A stretch of DNA of 64,000 bases from Armatimonadaceae bacterium (GTDB taxonomy: Bacteria; Armatimonadota; Armatimonadia; Armatimonadales; Armatimonadaceae), in assembly GCA_030447685.1 (NCBI GenBank), contig JAUJOK010000008.1:1-64000 (forward strand), read 5' to 3'. This document shows, piece after piece, positions 11,498 to 19,481 of the stretch. Below the pieces are notes generated by a model that saw nothing but the letters and a program-made list of their open reading frames with translations, was not told the DNA's origin and did no database searches. Both the position numbers and the translations under genes were made by a program. Every line of letters begins with the position of its first letter. Within the stretch, counting starts at the first letter, position 1.

Positions 11498-14080
11498 ATG
11501 ATTAACGACCCTTCCCTGCCCGAAGACCCTGCTCTTGGCCTTGCTGTGGCCGACAGCGGCGGTCCGGGCGGCCCCGGCGGCCCTGCCGACGGTGTCGGAC
11601 TTGACGGTGGCGCACCTATGGGGCCACGCATCGAAATTTCCGAGGAGATGCGCACGTCGTACATGGGCTATGCGATGAGCACCATCGTCAGCCGCGCCCT
11701 CCCCGACATCCGCGACGGCCTGAAGCCAGTGCAGCGACGCATCCTGTATGCCATGCGCGAACTGGGCCTGTCCCCGAGTTCGCGACACCTCAAGTGCGCT
11801 AAAGTCGTCGGCGAGTGCATGGGCAACTATCACCCGCACGGTGACCAGGCGCTGTACGGAACGATGGTGCGTATGGCCCAGCCGTTCTCGCTGCGCTACC
11901 CGCTCGTCGACGGGCAGGGCAACTTCGGATCGGTGGATGATGATCCTCCGGCGGCAATGCGATACACCGAGGCACGCCTGACGCCGCTGGCGATGGAGAT
12001 GATGGAGGACATCGAGAAGGATACCGTCGATTTCGTCCCCACCTATGACAACGAGCGCCGCGAACCGAGCATCCTGCCAGGCAAGTTCCCGAACCTGATC
12101 TGTAACGGCGGGTCGGGCATCGCGGTCGGTATGGCGACCAACCTGCCGCCGCACAATCTTCGTGAGGTGTGCGACGCCGCAGGCTACCTGCTCGACCACC
12201 CCGAAGCCACCTTCGAAGACTTAATGAAGTTTATTCCCGGCCCGGACTTCCCCACGGCGGGATTGGTGCTGGGTACGAAAGGAATCAGGTCCGCCTACGC
12301 CACCGGGCGCGGCTCGATAACCATGCAGGCCAAGACGACTATCGAGCCGATGGACAACGGCAAGAACGCCATCGTCATCACCGAGCTTCCCTACCAGGTA
12401 GTCAAGTCGCGCCTGATCGAGCAGATCGCCCAGCTTGCCAAGGAAAAGAAGGTGGAGGGAATTACCGACCTTCAGGACTTCTCGGACAAAAGCGGCATGC
12501 GCGTGGTGGTGGAGTTACGCCGCGACGTAATGCCGCAAAAGGTGCTCAACTTCCTGCTGAAGCACACGCCGCTGCGGCTGAACTTCGGCGTGATTCTGCT
12601 GTCGCTGGTGGAAGGGGGCCGGGGGCCGCGCATCCTGCCGCTCAAGGGGCTGCTTCAGGAGTATCTGGAGCACCGGCGACTGATTATCACGCGCCGGACG
12701 CGCTTTGAGCTGAACCGGGCCAAGGCGCGCGCCCATATCCTGGAAGGGCTTCAGATCGCGGTCGAGTTTCTGGACGAGGTTATCGCCATCATCCGCGCCA
12801 GCGCCTCCACGGAGATCGCGCGCGGGCGGCTGATCGAGCGGTTCGTCTTTTCCGGCATCCAGGCCGAGGCGATCCTGAACATGCAGCTTCGGCGGCTTAC
12901 CGGGCTGGAACAGGACAAGATCGAAAGCGAGTATAAGGACCTGCTCAGGGAAATTGCACGGCTGGAGGATATTCTGTCCGACCCGCGCCGGGTGGCCGCG
13001 ATTATCAAGGCCGACCTGAAATACCTGCGCGACAAGTTCGGCGATGACCGGCGCTCGCGCATCATTCCGACCGAGGCCGAAGAGATCAATCTTGAGGACC
13101 TCATCGCCGACGAGGAGATGCTGATCACCATCACCAAAGACGGCTATATCAAACGGCTCGCCTTAGACACATTCCCGTCCCAGCACCGGGGCGGCAAGGG
13201 GCGCGTCGCCGGGCGCACCAAGCAGGAGGACACGTTCGAGCACTTCTTCCGCGCTTCGACGCATGACTACCTGCTGTTCTTCACGGACCGGGGGCGTGTC
13301 TACCGGCTCAAGGCGTTCGAGGTGCCTCAGTCCAGCCGTCAGGCGATGGGCACGGCGATTGTGAACCTGATCCAGATTCACCCGGATGAGCGCATCACCG
13401 CAACGGTTCCGATTCGCGACCTGCGCTCCGCCGAGGGCTACCTGCTGATGGCGACCGAGCGCGGCGAGATAAAGCGGACGCGCATCAGTGAGTTCGCGAA
13501 CCTGCGCGCGAACGGCCTGATTACCTTCGACCTGGAGCCGAACGACCGGCTGAGCTGGGTGCGGCACACGAAGGGCGACCGGCATATCGTGATGACCACG
13601 GTCAAGGGCATGGCAATCCAGTTCCACGAAGAGGGCATCCGGGCGTCGGGCCGGGCATCGGGCGGCGTGCGCGGCATTATGCTGGATGGGTCGGACGACC
13701 GCGTGGTGGCTGTGGACCTGGTTCCCGGCGATCAGGCCGAGCTTCTGGTGGTCAGCGAGAACGGCATGGGCAAGCGCACCCCGATGTCGGCCTATCGTAC
13801 CCAGTCGCGCGGCGGCAAGGGTCTGAAGACCATGAACCTGACCGACAAGACCGGCAGCCTGATCGCGGCCACGGTTTTGTCGCGCGAGAACCAGAACAAC
13901 CTGCGCCTGGTGATCGTCACCGAGCAGGGAATCGGCATCCGCATGACTGTCGGCGAGGTTAAGACGACCGATGGCCGCTCCACTCAGGGCGTGCGCCTCA
14001 TCAACCTGGCCGATGGCGACCGCGTCAAAACCGTGGAAACCATCGATGTGTCCAAAAAGGATGCCGAAATCGAAGAATAA
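11498..14080 (+). CDS. gyrA: DNA gyrase subunit A
   Basis: Breakage-reunion subunit of gyrase. The ATG at 11498 gives 860 residues; an in-frame TTG at 11480 lacks a ribosome site. A Gly/Pro-rich extension of about 40 residues precedes the conserved core ([20 protein letters not shown]). The catalytic tyrosine is in [11 protein letters not shown] (about residue 156). The C-terminal beta-pinwheel has GyrA-box-like motifs QHRGGKG and QSRGGKG, which favour GyrA over ParC. In the quinolone region the usual Ser/Ala-83 and Asp-87 positions read Gln and Gly ([10 protein letters not shown]). The last 108 bases are duplicated 980 bases downstream, around an HNH cassette. Confidence 0.96.
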   Translation: MINDPSLPEDPALGLAVADSGGPGGPGGPADGVGLDGGAPMGPRIEISEEMRTSYMGYAMSTIVSRALPDIRDGLKPVQRRILYAMRELGLSPSSRHLKCAKVVGECMGNYHPHGDQALYGTMVRMAQPFSLRYPLVDGQGNFGSVDDDPPAAMRYTEARLTPLAMEMMEDIEKDTVDFVPTYDNERREPSILPGKFPNLICNGGSGIAVGMATNLPPHNLREVCDAAGYLLDHPEATFEDLMKFIPGPDFPTAGLVLGTKGIRSAYATGRGSITMQAKTTIEPMDNGKNAIVITELPYQVVKSRLIEQIAQLAKEKKVEGITDLQDFSDKSGMRVVVELRRDVMPQKVLNFLLKHTPLRLNFGVILLSLVEGGRGPRILPLKGLLQEYLEHRRLIITRRTRFELNRAKARAHILEGLQIAVEFLDEVIAIIRASASTEIARGRLIERFVFSGIQAEAILNMQLRRLTGLEQDKIESEYKDLLREIARLEDILSDPRRVAAIIKADLKYLRDKFGDDRRSRIIPTEAEEINLEDLIADEEMLITITKDGYIKRLALDTFPSQHRGGKGRVAGRTKQEDTFEHFFRASTHDYLLFFTDRGRVYRLKAFEVPQSSRQAMGTAIVNLIQIHPDERITATVPIRDLRSAEGYLLMATERGEIKRTRISEFANLRANGLITFDLEPNDRLSWVRHTKGDRHIVMTTVKGMAIQFHEEGIRASGRASGGVRGIMLDGSDDRVVAVDLVPGDQAELLVVSENGMGKRTPMSAYRTQSRGGKGLKTMNLTDKTGSLIAATVLSRENQNNLRLVIVTEQGIGIRMTVGEVKTTDGRSTQGVRLINLADGDRVKTVETIDVSKKDAEIEE
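13973..14080 (+). repeat. gyrA 3'-end direct repeat, copy 1 (in gyrA)
   Basis: The last 108 bases of gyrA, encoding [16 protein letters not shown] and the C-terminus with TAA. Identical to copy 2 (14953-15060, offset exactly 980) over 85 consecutive bases (13995-14079). The first 22 bases differ at five positions, and the last base of the stop codon differs. Confidence 0.95.
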
Positions 14081-14109
14081 GGCATCAGCCGACGGTAAAA
14101 ACGAGCACG

Positions 14110-14138
14110 GGCGCGGCTTTGTCGCGCCTTTGCTTTTT
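14110..14138 (+). terminator. Terminator after gyrA
   Basis: GGCGCG / CGCGCC stem with a 7-base loop, followed by TTTGCTTTTT. A similar G+C hairpin with a T-run also follows the second gyrA tail (15082-15108), so the duplicated unit may originally have included the terminator. Confidence 0.75.
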
Positions 14139-14152
14139 CTGTGAGGATAGCC

Positions 14153-14485
14153 ATGACGGACAAACAACGAAACCATTTTCAACAACTGCGCGAACGTGAG
14201 GCCGCAGGCTTGCCTTTAACCGAGGCGGACACGGCGGAGTTAGTGGCTTTTATCCAGGAGATAGAACAGCAAGAGGCGGCGTATCTGGCTCCCGCCACGC
14301 AAAGAATCCACGCCGAGCGCCTGACCCTCGCGGAACAAAACCGTACCCTTGAAACGCTGGCACAGCGGAAAGAGGCTCTGGCGGAACGGCTTCAGCAGGT
14401 TCTTCAAGAGTCACGGGCGGAGCGTCAAGAGATCAACAAGGAAGCAGCCAGAATCCTGGGGAAGCCGGTGAATGCGGCGCGGTGA
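14153..14485 (+). CDS. Small coiled-coil protein of the HNH cassette
   Basis: Not a family I can name. The 110-residue product is highly charged and almost entirely helical by composition (FQQLREREAAGLPLTEADTA, then long Glu/Gln/Arg stretches with Leu/Ala heptads at about 45-105), suggesting a coiled coil. ATG at 14153 has GAGG seven bases upstream. Its last 14 bases overlap the start of the HNH gene, so the two are translationally coupled and probably function together. It lies entirely between the two copies of the gyrA tail. A DNA-binding or dimerising partner, or an inhibitor, of the nuclease is possible; nothing in the sequence decides. Confidence 0.75.
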   Translation: MTDKQRNHFQQLREREAAGLPLTEADTAELVAFIQEIEQQEAAYLAPATQRIHAERLTLAEQNRTLETLAQRKEALAERLQQVLQESRAERQEINKEAARILGKPVNAAR

Positions 14486-14951
14486 GCGGGCGGCGCTCAG
14501 AAAGCAGTACGATCTTCAATGCGGCTATTGCGGCGTTCGCGAAACGGACGCGGGCGCAGCCCTGACGATTGACCATTTTCAGCCGCAATCAAAAGGTGGC
14601 TCCCAGACGCTCGACAACCTGGTTTACTGCTGTCACGCCTGTAACGAGTTTAAGGGAGATTATTGGCAGCCGGATTCGGTGGAGCGGATTCTGCATCCGC
14701 AGCGAGACGATTTACGTGAACATATTGCAGAAGACGAAAACGGTTTGCTTCGTGGACTGAGCCAAACAGGAAGCTTCCATATCCGACACCTCAAGCTGAA
14801 CCGCCCGGCGCTGGTTAGCTACCGGCGCGAACGGCGTCTTCTTGCCGCCGAGCGGGAACAGCAGGCACGTATGGCTGAGCGTTTACTGCGCTTAGAGCGC
14901 CAGATCAATCACCTGACGAAGCAGGTAGAGCGCCTGAAAGGTGAAGAATAA
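14472..14951 (+). CDS. HNH endonuclease between duplicated gyrA ends
   Basis: A 159-residue protein with a compact HNH nuclease at residues about 15-65: zinc knuckle CGYC, the His of LTIDHFQPQSKGG, then LDNLVYCCHACNEFKGD with the second CxxC and the catalytic Asn/His region. The C-terminal third (about 110-159) is a charged coiled coil (LLAAEREQQARMAERLLRLE) echoing its upstream partner. It starts inside the preceding gene (14-base overlap). Its stop lies just before, or slightly within, the second gyrA tail. No intron, intein or transposase accompanies it. Free-standing HNH genes are often homing endonucleases; a cut site in gyrA is inferred from the flanking repeat. Confidence 0.88.
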   Translation: MRRGERAALRKQYDLQCGYCGVRETDAGAALTIDHFQPQSKGGSQTLDNLVYCCHACNEFKGDYWQPDSVERILHPQRDDLREHIAEDENGLLRGLSQTGSFHIRHLKLNRPALVSYRRERRLLAAEREQQARMAERLLRLERQINHLTKQVERLKGEE

Positions 14952-14952
14952 A

Positions 14953-15060
14953 GGCTGCTCGACCCAAGGCGTGTGCCTCATCAACCTGGCCGATGGCGAC
15001 CGCGTCAAAACCGTGGAAACCATCGATGTGTCCAAAAAGGATGCCGAAATCGAAGAATAG
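14953..15060 (+). repeat. gyrA 3'-end direct repeat, copy 2 (downstream of HNH gene)
   Basis: A fragment repeating the end of gyrA. In the gyrA frame it would read [16 protein letters not shown], with both Arg codons changed CGC to TGC, three synonymous changes nearby, and TAG instead of TAA. A GTG at 14941 opens a 39-codon frame across it (VKN then the tail), aligning loosely with VKTTD of GyrA, but no ribosome site is seen. It is best read as a displaced or carried target fragment, not a gene. Confidence 0.92.
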
Positions 15061-15081
15061 GGTAAGTTACTCAGGGTAAGG

Positions 15082-15108
15082 GGCGCGGCAGCTTCGCCGC
15101 GCCTTTTT
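15082..15108 (+). terminator. Terminator after the second gyrA tail
   Basis: GGCGCGGC / GCCGCGCC perfect 8-bp stem, AGCTTC loop, followed by TTTTT. It closes the cassette. A TATAAT box at 15121-15126 just downstream, without a good -35, may start trhA. Confidence 0.85.
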
Positions 15109-15171
15109 GCCGGGCACGGGTATAATTTCGTCCGCAGGCAGCGCAGCCGGCAGCCTGACGAGGAGGATTGT

Positions 15172-15828
15172 TTGGAGCGTAAGCGTTATTGTATCAAAGA
15201 GCCGTTCTGCGGCTTATCGCATGGGGTGGGCGCAGCCTTTTCCGTGGTGGCGCTGCTGGTTTTGCTGATTCTGGCCTGGGGCCGTCCCTGGCATGTGATC
15301 GCCTTCGCTATCTACGGCGCGAGCCTGGTTCTGCTCTACACGGCAAGCTCCCTGTACCATTCCCTGCATGCCTCTCCCAAGCAGGTGGACCGGCTGATGC
15401 GCTTCGACCACATCGCTATCTTCCTGCTGATTGCCGGGACCTATGCGCCGATCTGCCTGATTCCCCTGCGCGGGCCGTTGGGCTGGACCCTGCTGGCCGC
15501 CGAATACGGCATGGCGATAATCGGTATCGCGACCGTGCTGTTCTGGAAGCGCCTCCCCCACTGGCCGCGTGTCCTGCTCTATGTCTGCATGGGGTGGCTG
15601 GCCGTCTTCGCCATCGGGCCGCTGCGCGAGGCGCTTTCTCCCGCCGCCCTGGGCTGGCTGTACGGCGGCGGCATTATCTACTCCATCGGCACGGTCATCT
15701 TCGCCATAGACCGGCCCCACCTGTGGCCCGGCAAATTCAGCGCGCATGATCTCTGGCATATCTTCGTGCTGGGTGGGAGCGTCTGCCACTTTATTTTGAT
15801 GGCCTGCTTTATCGCGCGAGTAATGTAG
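15172..15828 (+). CDS. trhA: Hemolysin III / PAQR family membrane protein (TrhA)
   Basis: A 218-residue integral membrane protein with seven predicted hydrophobic segments. PAQR family motifs are present: the start region KEPFCGLSHGVGAAFS, YTASSLYHSLHASP, RFDHIAIFLLIAGTYAP, and the C-terminal HDLWHIFVLGGSVCHF. The conserved His residues form the probable zinc site of the family. Bacterial members modulate membrane-lipid homeostasis; the haemolysin name is historical. The start is TTG at 15172 with AGGAGGA five bases upstream and no nearby ATG. It is followed after 7 bases by recF. Confidence 0.9.
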   Translation: MERKRYCIKEPFCGLSHGVGAAFSVVALLVLLILAWGRPWHVIAFAIYGASLVLLYTASSLYHSLHASPKQVDRLMRFDHIAIFLLIAGTYAPICLIPLRGPLGWTLLAAEYGMAIIGIATVLFWKRLPHWPRVLLYVCMGWLAVFAIGPLREALSPAALGWLYGGGIIYSIGTVIFAIDRPHLWPGKFSAHDLWHIFVLGGSVCHFILMACFIARVM

Positions 15829-15835
15829 CACGCCC

Positions 15836-17057
15836 ATGCGTGTTAACCGCCTCGAACTTTTCGATTTTCGCAACTACGAGCGCCTGCGCCTGGAGCCGGG
15901 GCCGGGACTGAATATACTCGTCGGGCCGAACGCCCAGGGCAAATCCAATTTTCTGGAAAGTCTATACGCGCTCGCTACCACCAAGTCGCTGCGTGCCGGT
16001 CGCGACGGGGAGATGGTACGCTTCGGCGCGGACGCCTGCCGTATTGTCGCCGAAGTGCATCGCAGTGCGCAGGGGGACGTGCTTCTGGAGATGGCCGTCG
16101 GCGGGACCGGCGTGACCAATATCAGCGAGCGCAAGATGGTCAAGGTAAACGGCGGGCGGCACGCCAAGATCGCCGACCTTATCGGCAACCTGAACGCCGT
16201 CCTCTTCTCCTCGTTCGATCTGGCTATCGTGCGCGGCGAGCCGGAAGAGCGGCGGCGTTTCCTCAACTACGAAATCGCCCAGGTATCGCCGCGCTATGTT
16301 TTGGCGCTGGCGGCCTATCGGCGCGCTCTGGAGCAGCGCAACCGCCTGCTCAAGGACGTGCGCTGGGGGCATGCGGATGCGGCGTCGCTGGACGCCTGGA
16401 GCGGCCAGATCGTGGAGCATGGGGCGCGGCTTGTCGAGCGCCGCCGCGCCTATCTGGAACAGCTTGCCGTCCACGCCGCCGATATTCACCACCGGCTTTC
16501 CAACGGGGCGGAGACTCTGGTGGTAGAGTACGGCCCCTCGTTTGCGCTGGACGGCGCGCGGGGCGGAGACTCTGGTGGTAGAGTACGGCCCCTCGTTTGC
16601 GCTGGACGGCGCGGTGACGGCGGAGGAGGTGGCAGAGGTATTCACCAAGGCGCTCGCGGGCGTGCGGCGCGATGAGATACAGCGCGGGACCACGCTGCTT
16701 GGCCCCCAGCGCGATGACCTTTGCTTCCGGGTGGGCGCGGACGGCGAGCGCGCCATTGACGTAAAGACATTCGGCTCACAGGGGCAGCAGCGCACGGTCG
16801 CGCTTTCGTTGCGCCTGGCCGAGCGACGCCTGATCGAGGAGATGGTCGGTGAGCCGCCCATTGTCCTCTTAGACGATGTGCTGTCCGACCTGGACGAGCG
16901 CCGCCGCGCCCAGATATTCGCCCTTGCGCTGGGCGGCGGCCAGACCTTTCTGACCACCACCGACCTGGAGGCATTGCCGCCGGAGGCGCGGGCGGAAGCG
17001 TCGGTCTGGTCGGTGAAGGAAGGAACCGTTACAGCGGGAAGCGACACCTCCCAATAA
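15836..17057 (+). pseudogene. recF: RecF recombination protein, interrupted by a 55-bp tandem duplication
   Basis: ABC-type ATPase that with RecO and RecR loads RecA at gaps. Features of intact RecF: Walker A GPNAQGKSN, NLNAVLFSSFDLAIVRG, ERRRFLN, signature TFGSQGQQRTVALSLRLAE and Walker B PPIVLLDDVLSDLDERR. At 16505-16614 a 55-bp unit is repeated in tandem. Because 55 is not a multiple of three, the frame is lost after SFALDGA, and the rest continues one frame over from the second copy. Deleting one unit restores a normal protein of about 388 residues. The sequence on both sides is undamaged, so the event is recent or an assembly artefact. recF is often next to gyrB; here it lies downstream of gyrA. 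Confidence 0.85.
16505..16614 (+). repeat. 55-bp tandem duplication inside recF
   Basis: Units 16505-16559 and 16560-16614 are identical over 54 of 55 bases (both begin GGGGCGGAGACTCTGG). The last base of the first unit (C) differs from the second (G). The duplication shifts the reading frame of recF by one base. Confidence 0.95.
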
Positions 17058-17091
17058 ACTCGAAGGTGCTATAGAATGCAGTCGGCCCGAA

Positions 17092-18051
17092 TCAAGCGGT
17101 GGGCGGAAGCGACTGCCGCAGAGGCTTGAGGAACTTATACAGCCGGGGGCTGTAAAACACCATCAACAGGCGGAACAGCAGCCTGTTCGACAGATGTTTC
17201 CTCAAATGAGGCTGCGTCAGGCATTTTCGAAGATAGACTTTAGCCTTTGTCAGGTCCCCACACTCCAGATATATCATCGCCAGGTTATAATGGCAGCCGG
17301 ATAGCCGGACGCTGATACGGTCGGCGTATTCATTTCCCAGATATTCGCGAAAATGATTATAGGCTTCTATGTACTCATGGAATGCCAGGGCACGGTTTTG
17401 ACGGAAAGCAAACCATGCTCCGCCGTTATGAAGCCGGTATGCCCCCATGTTTTCGTTAATGTAGCGAATATTCCCATGCCGCGCGTTGAAGATATGAAGC
17501 GGCCAGTCCCCCATTCTCGATGTGTGGAACCAATCGGGGAAATCGCCAAACAGACCCCGGCGAAACATCGTTGAGCAGGTGGGAATAAAGTTCTTGACCA
17601 GCAGGTCATCGAGCGTGGAGACTTCTTTCTGGTCGGGGTCGCAGTATTCGTAGGACGGCAGGCTTTCATCCTGGTAGAAAGCCTTGACGTTATGAAAGCA
17701 GATCACGCATTCGGGATGCGAATCGAGCAGATCGACCTGCTTTTGCAGTTTGTGCGGCGATGTCCAGTAGTCGTCGCCTTCCAGCAGGGCAAGATACTGC
17801 CCCCGGCAGGATTGCAGAGTCTCCACAAAATTGTGGCTCGCACCCAGGTTTTTCTCCCGCGGCAGCAGGCGGATCTTATCGGGGAACCGCTCGGCATAAT
17901 CCGCGATAATGGCGCGTGTCCGATCCGTAGAGCAGTCTTCGCCGATGACCAGCTCAAAGTCGAAGTTTGTCTGCTGCATGAGAACGCTTTCGATTGCCTG
18001 GGCAATGAAGTTCTCATGGTTATAGGTGATCATCGACACGCTGAGTTTCAT
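17092..18051 (-). CDS. GT2 family glycosyltransferase
   Basis: GT-A fold transferase of 319 residues, last gene of the exopolysaccharide run. The N-terminus MKLSVSMITYNHENFIAQAI is the usual first strand and nucleotide loop, followed by FELVIGEDCSTDRTRAI and the DXD-like LLEGDDYW (residue about 95). The C-terminal 100 residues are helical, with TPR-like character (HYNLAMIYLECGDLTKAKVY). I chose ATG at 18051; the frame is open 40 codons further up but that overlaps the aminotransferase. Sugar donor unknown. It converges on recF with 35 bases between and no obvious terminator. Confidence 0.85.
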   Translation of the reverse strand: MKLSVSMITYNHENFIAQAIESVLMQQTNFDFELVIGEDCSTDRTRAIIADYAERFPDKIRLLPREKNLGASHNFVETLQSCRGQYLALLEGDDYWTSPHKLQKQVDLLDSHPECVICFHNVKAFYQDESLPSYEYCDPDQKEVSTLDDLLVKNFIPTCSTMFRRGLFGDFPDWFHTSRMGDWPLHIFNARHGNIRYINENMGAYRLHNGGAWFAFRQNRALAFHEYIEAYNHFREYLGNEYADRISVRLSGCHYNLAMIYLECGDLTKAKVYLRKCLTQPHLRKHLSNRLLFRLLMVFYSPRLYKFLKPLRQSLPPTA

Positions 18052-18089
18052 TGCTTTTAACCCTGTAACCTGGTGCGTGCAAAGCCTTT

Positions 18090-19418
18090 CTACCCGATAA
18101 GGGCTGGACGGGCGGGAAGAGCAAGCCGCGCTTCCGGTGCGGGAGCGGGTTCCGGCTCTTCGGCGGGCCACATTTCCGCGGCACTGTCCAGAGCGTCGCG
18201 CGGCACAGGCACGGCTTCACCGTGTCCGAGCAGGCGGGAAAGCGCCTCCCCCTGACAGACCGCCAGCCGAACGATCCCGCAAATCCGGCGTATCTGCTCC
18301 GGCTCCACAGCGGTTCCCGTGGGCAGGATAAGCACGCGCCGTACCAGATGCTCCGTGTGGGGCAGGTTCTGCCCGGCGTCAGGGAAAAGAGAGCGATACG
18401 GCTCCATACGGTGGCAGCCCGGATAAAAGTAGCGGCGGGCCAGCACGTTCTCCGCCCACAAAACAGCCGCAAGCTGATCCCGGCTTATCCGCGTCACCGC
18501 CTCGTCGATCTCCAACACGATGTATTGGTAGTTGGATTCATCCGCCGCATCATAGTTAAGCAGCCGCACGCCCGCCACGCCCTCCAGTTCGCGCCGGTAC
18601 TGCTGATAATTGCGATAATTGACGCCGATGAACTCTTCCAGGCTTTCCAGCCCCGTCAAGCCCATGGCCGCCGCAATTTCGCTCATCTTGCCGTTGGTTC
18701 CGCTGCAAACCACATCATCGTAGCTGCGAAAGCCGAAGTTCTGCATCAGGCGGATTTTATCCGCCAGCGCCGCATCGTTGGTGACGACCGCGCCGCCCTC
18801 GAACGTATTCAAGAATTTCGTGGCGTGGAAGCTGAAGACCTCCGCCTCGCCGAACTGACCGATGCTGCGCCCTTTCGAGGAGCACCCGAACGCATGGGCG
18901 GCATCGAAGAGAAGCTTCAGATGGTGACGCCGCGCGACCGCCGCGAGAGCATCGACATCGCAGGTCCGCCCCCACAGGTGCACGCCGATGATACCGCTCG
19001 TGCGCGGGGTGATCAGCCGCTCCACCTGGTTCGGGTCGATCTGATGGGTCTGCGGGTCTATATCACAGAAGACCGGGGTGATCTGCTGCCATTCCAGCGC
19101 GTGCGCCGTGGCGATAAACGTAAACGACGGGACGATAACCTCACCGGTAAGTCCGCAGGCGCGGATGGCGATTTGCAGGGCGACGGTGGCGTTGCACATG
19201 GCGACGGCGTGCCGAACGCCCGCCTTCTCAGCAATTCGCGCCTCGAACTCTTCTACATAAGGACCGCTGTTGCTCAGCCACCGCGTGTCCAGCAGATTAC
19301 CGATACGCTCCATCAGGCGTTCGCGGCTGCCGATGTTAGGGCGGCCCACATGGATTTTTTCTTCAAAAGAGGGAATGCCGCCCAGCACAGCCAGGTCGTT
19401 CAGTGTATTCTTTTTCAT
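18090..19418 (-). CDS. DegT/DnrJ/EryC1/StrS sugar aminotransferase
   Basis: PLP-dependent fold-type I aminotransferase acting on nucleotide-linked keto-sugars. Motifs: IHVGRPNIG, TRWLSNSGPYVEEFE, VIVPSFTFIATAHALEW, LFDAAHAFGC, and the PLP lysine in FSFHATKFLNTFEGG (Lys about 201). The catalytic domain ends near residue 385. A further 55-residue Pro/Ala/Glu-rich tail is unusual for the family and probably unstructured. In this operon it likely makes an amino sugar later acetylated by the GNAT-type protein two genes upstream; this is inferred from position. Confidence 0.9.
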   Translation of the reverse strand: MKKNTLNDLAVLGGIPSFEEKIHVGRPNIGSRERLMERIGNLLDTRWLSNSGPYVEEFEARIAEKAGVRHAVAMCNATVALQIAIRACGLTGEVIVPSFTFIATAHALEWQQITPVFCDIDPQTHQIDPNQVERLITPRTSGIIGVHLWGRTCDVDALAAVARRHHLKLLFDAAHAFGCSSKGRSIGQFGEAEVFSFHATKFLNTFEGGAVVTNDAALADKIRLMQNFGFRSYDDVVCSGTNGKMSEIAAAMGLTGLESLEEFIGVNYRNYQQYRRELEGVAGVRLLNYDAADESNYQYIVLEIDEAVTRISRDQLAAVLWAENVLARRYFYPGCHRMEPYRSLFPDAGQNLPHTEHLVRRVLILPTGTAVEPEQIRRICGIVRLAVCQGEALSRLLGHGEAVPVPRDALDSAAEMWPAEEPEPAPAPEARLALPARPALIG

Positions 19419-19481
19419 CCGGATTGTGTGCTTTCCCGCAGTGTGCGTTTCCCGCTTCGCCCGCAGTTGTATCGTCTGGCA

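Noticed and set aside
14941-15060. 39-codon GTG-initiated frame over the second gyrA tail
   Set aside because: No ribosome site; it is explained better as a duplicated gyrA fragment than as a gene.
15098-15126. Full sigma70 promoter for trhA
   Set aside because: TATAAT at 15121 is perfect but the -35 position falls in the terminator stem (CGCGCC); only a -10 box can be claimed.
18052-18171. N-terminal extension of the GT2 at 17092
   Set aside because: It overlaps the aminotransferase 3' end and has no GT2 similarity; ATG 18051 fits the family start.
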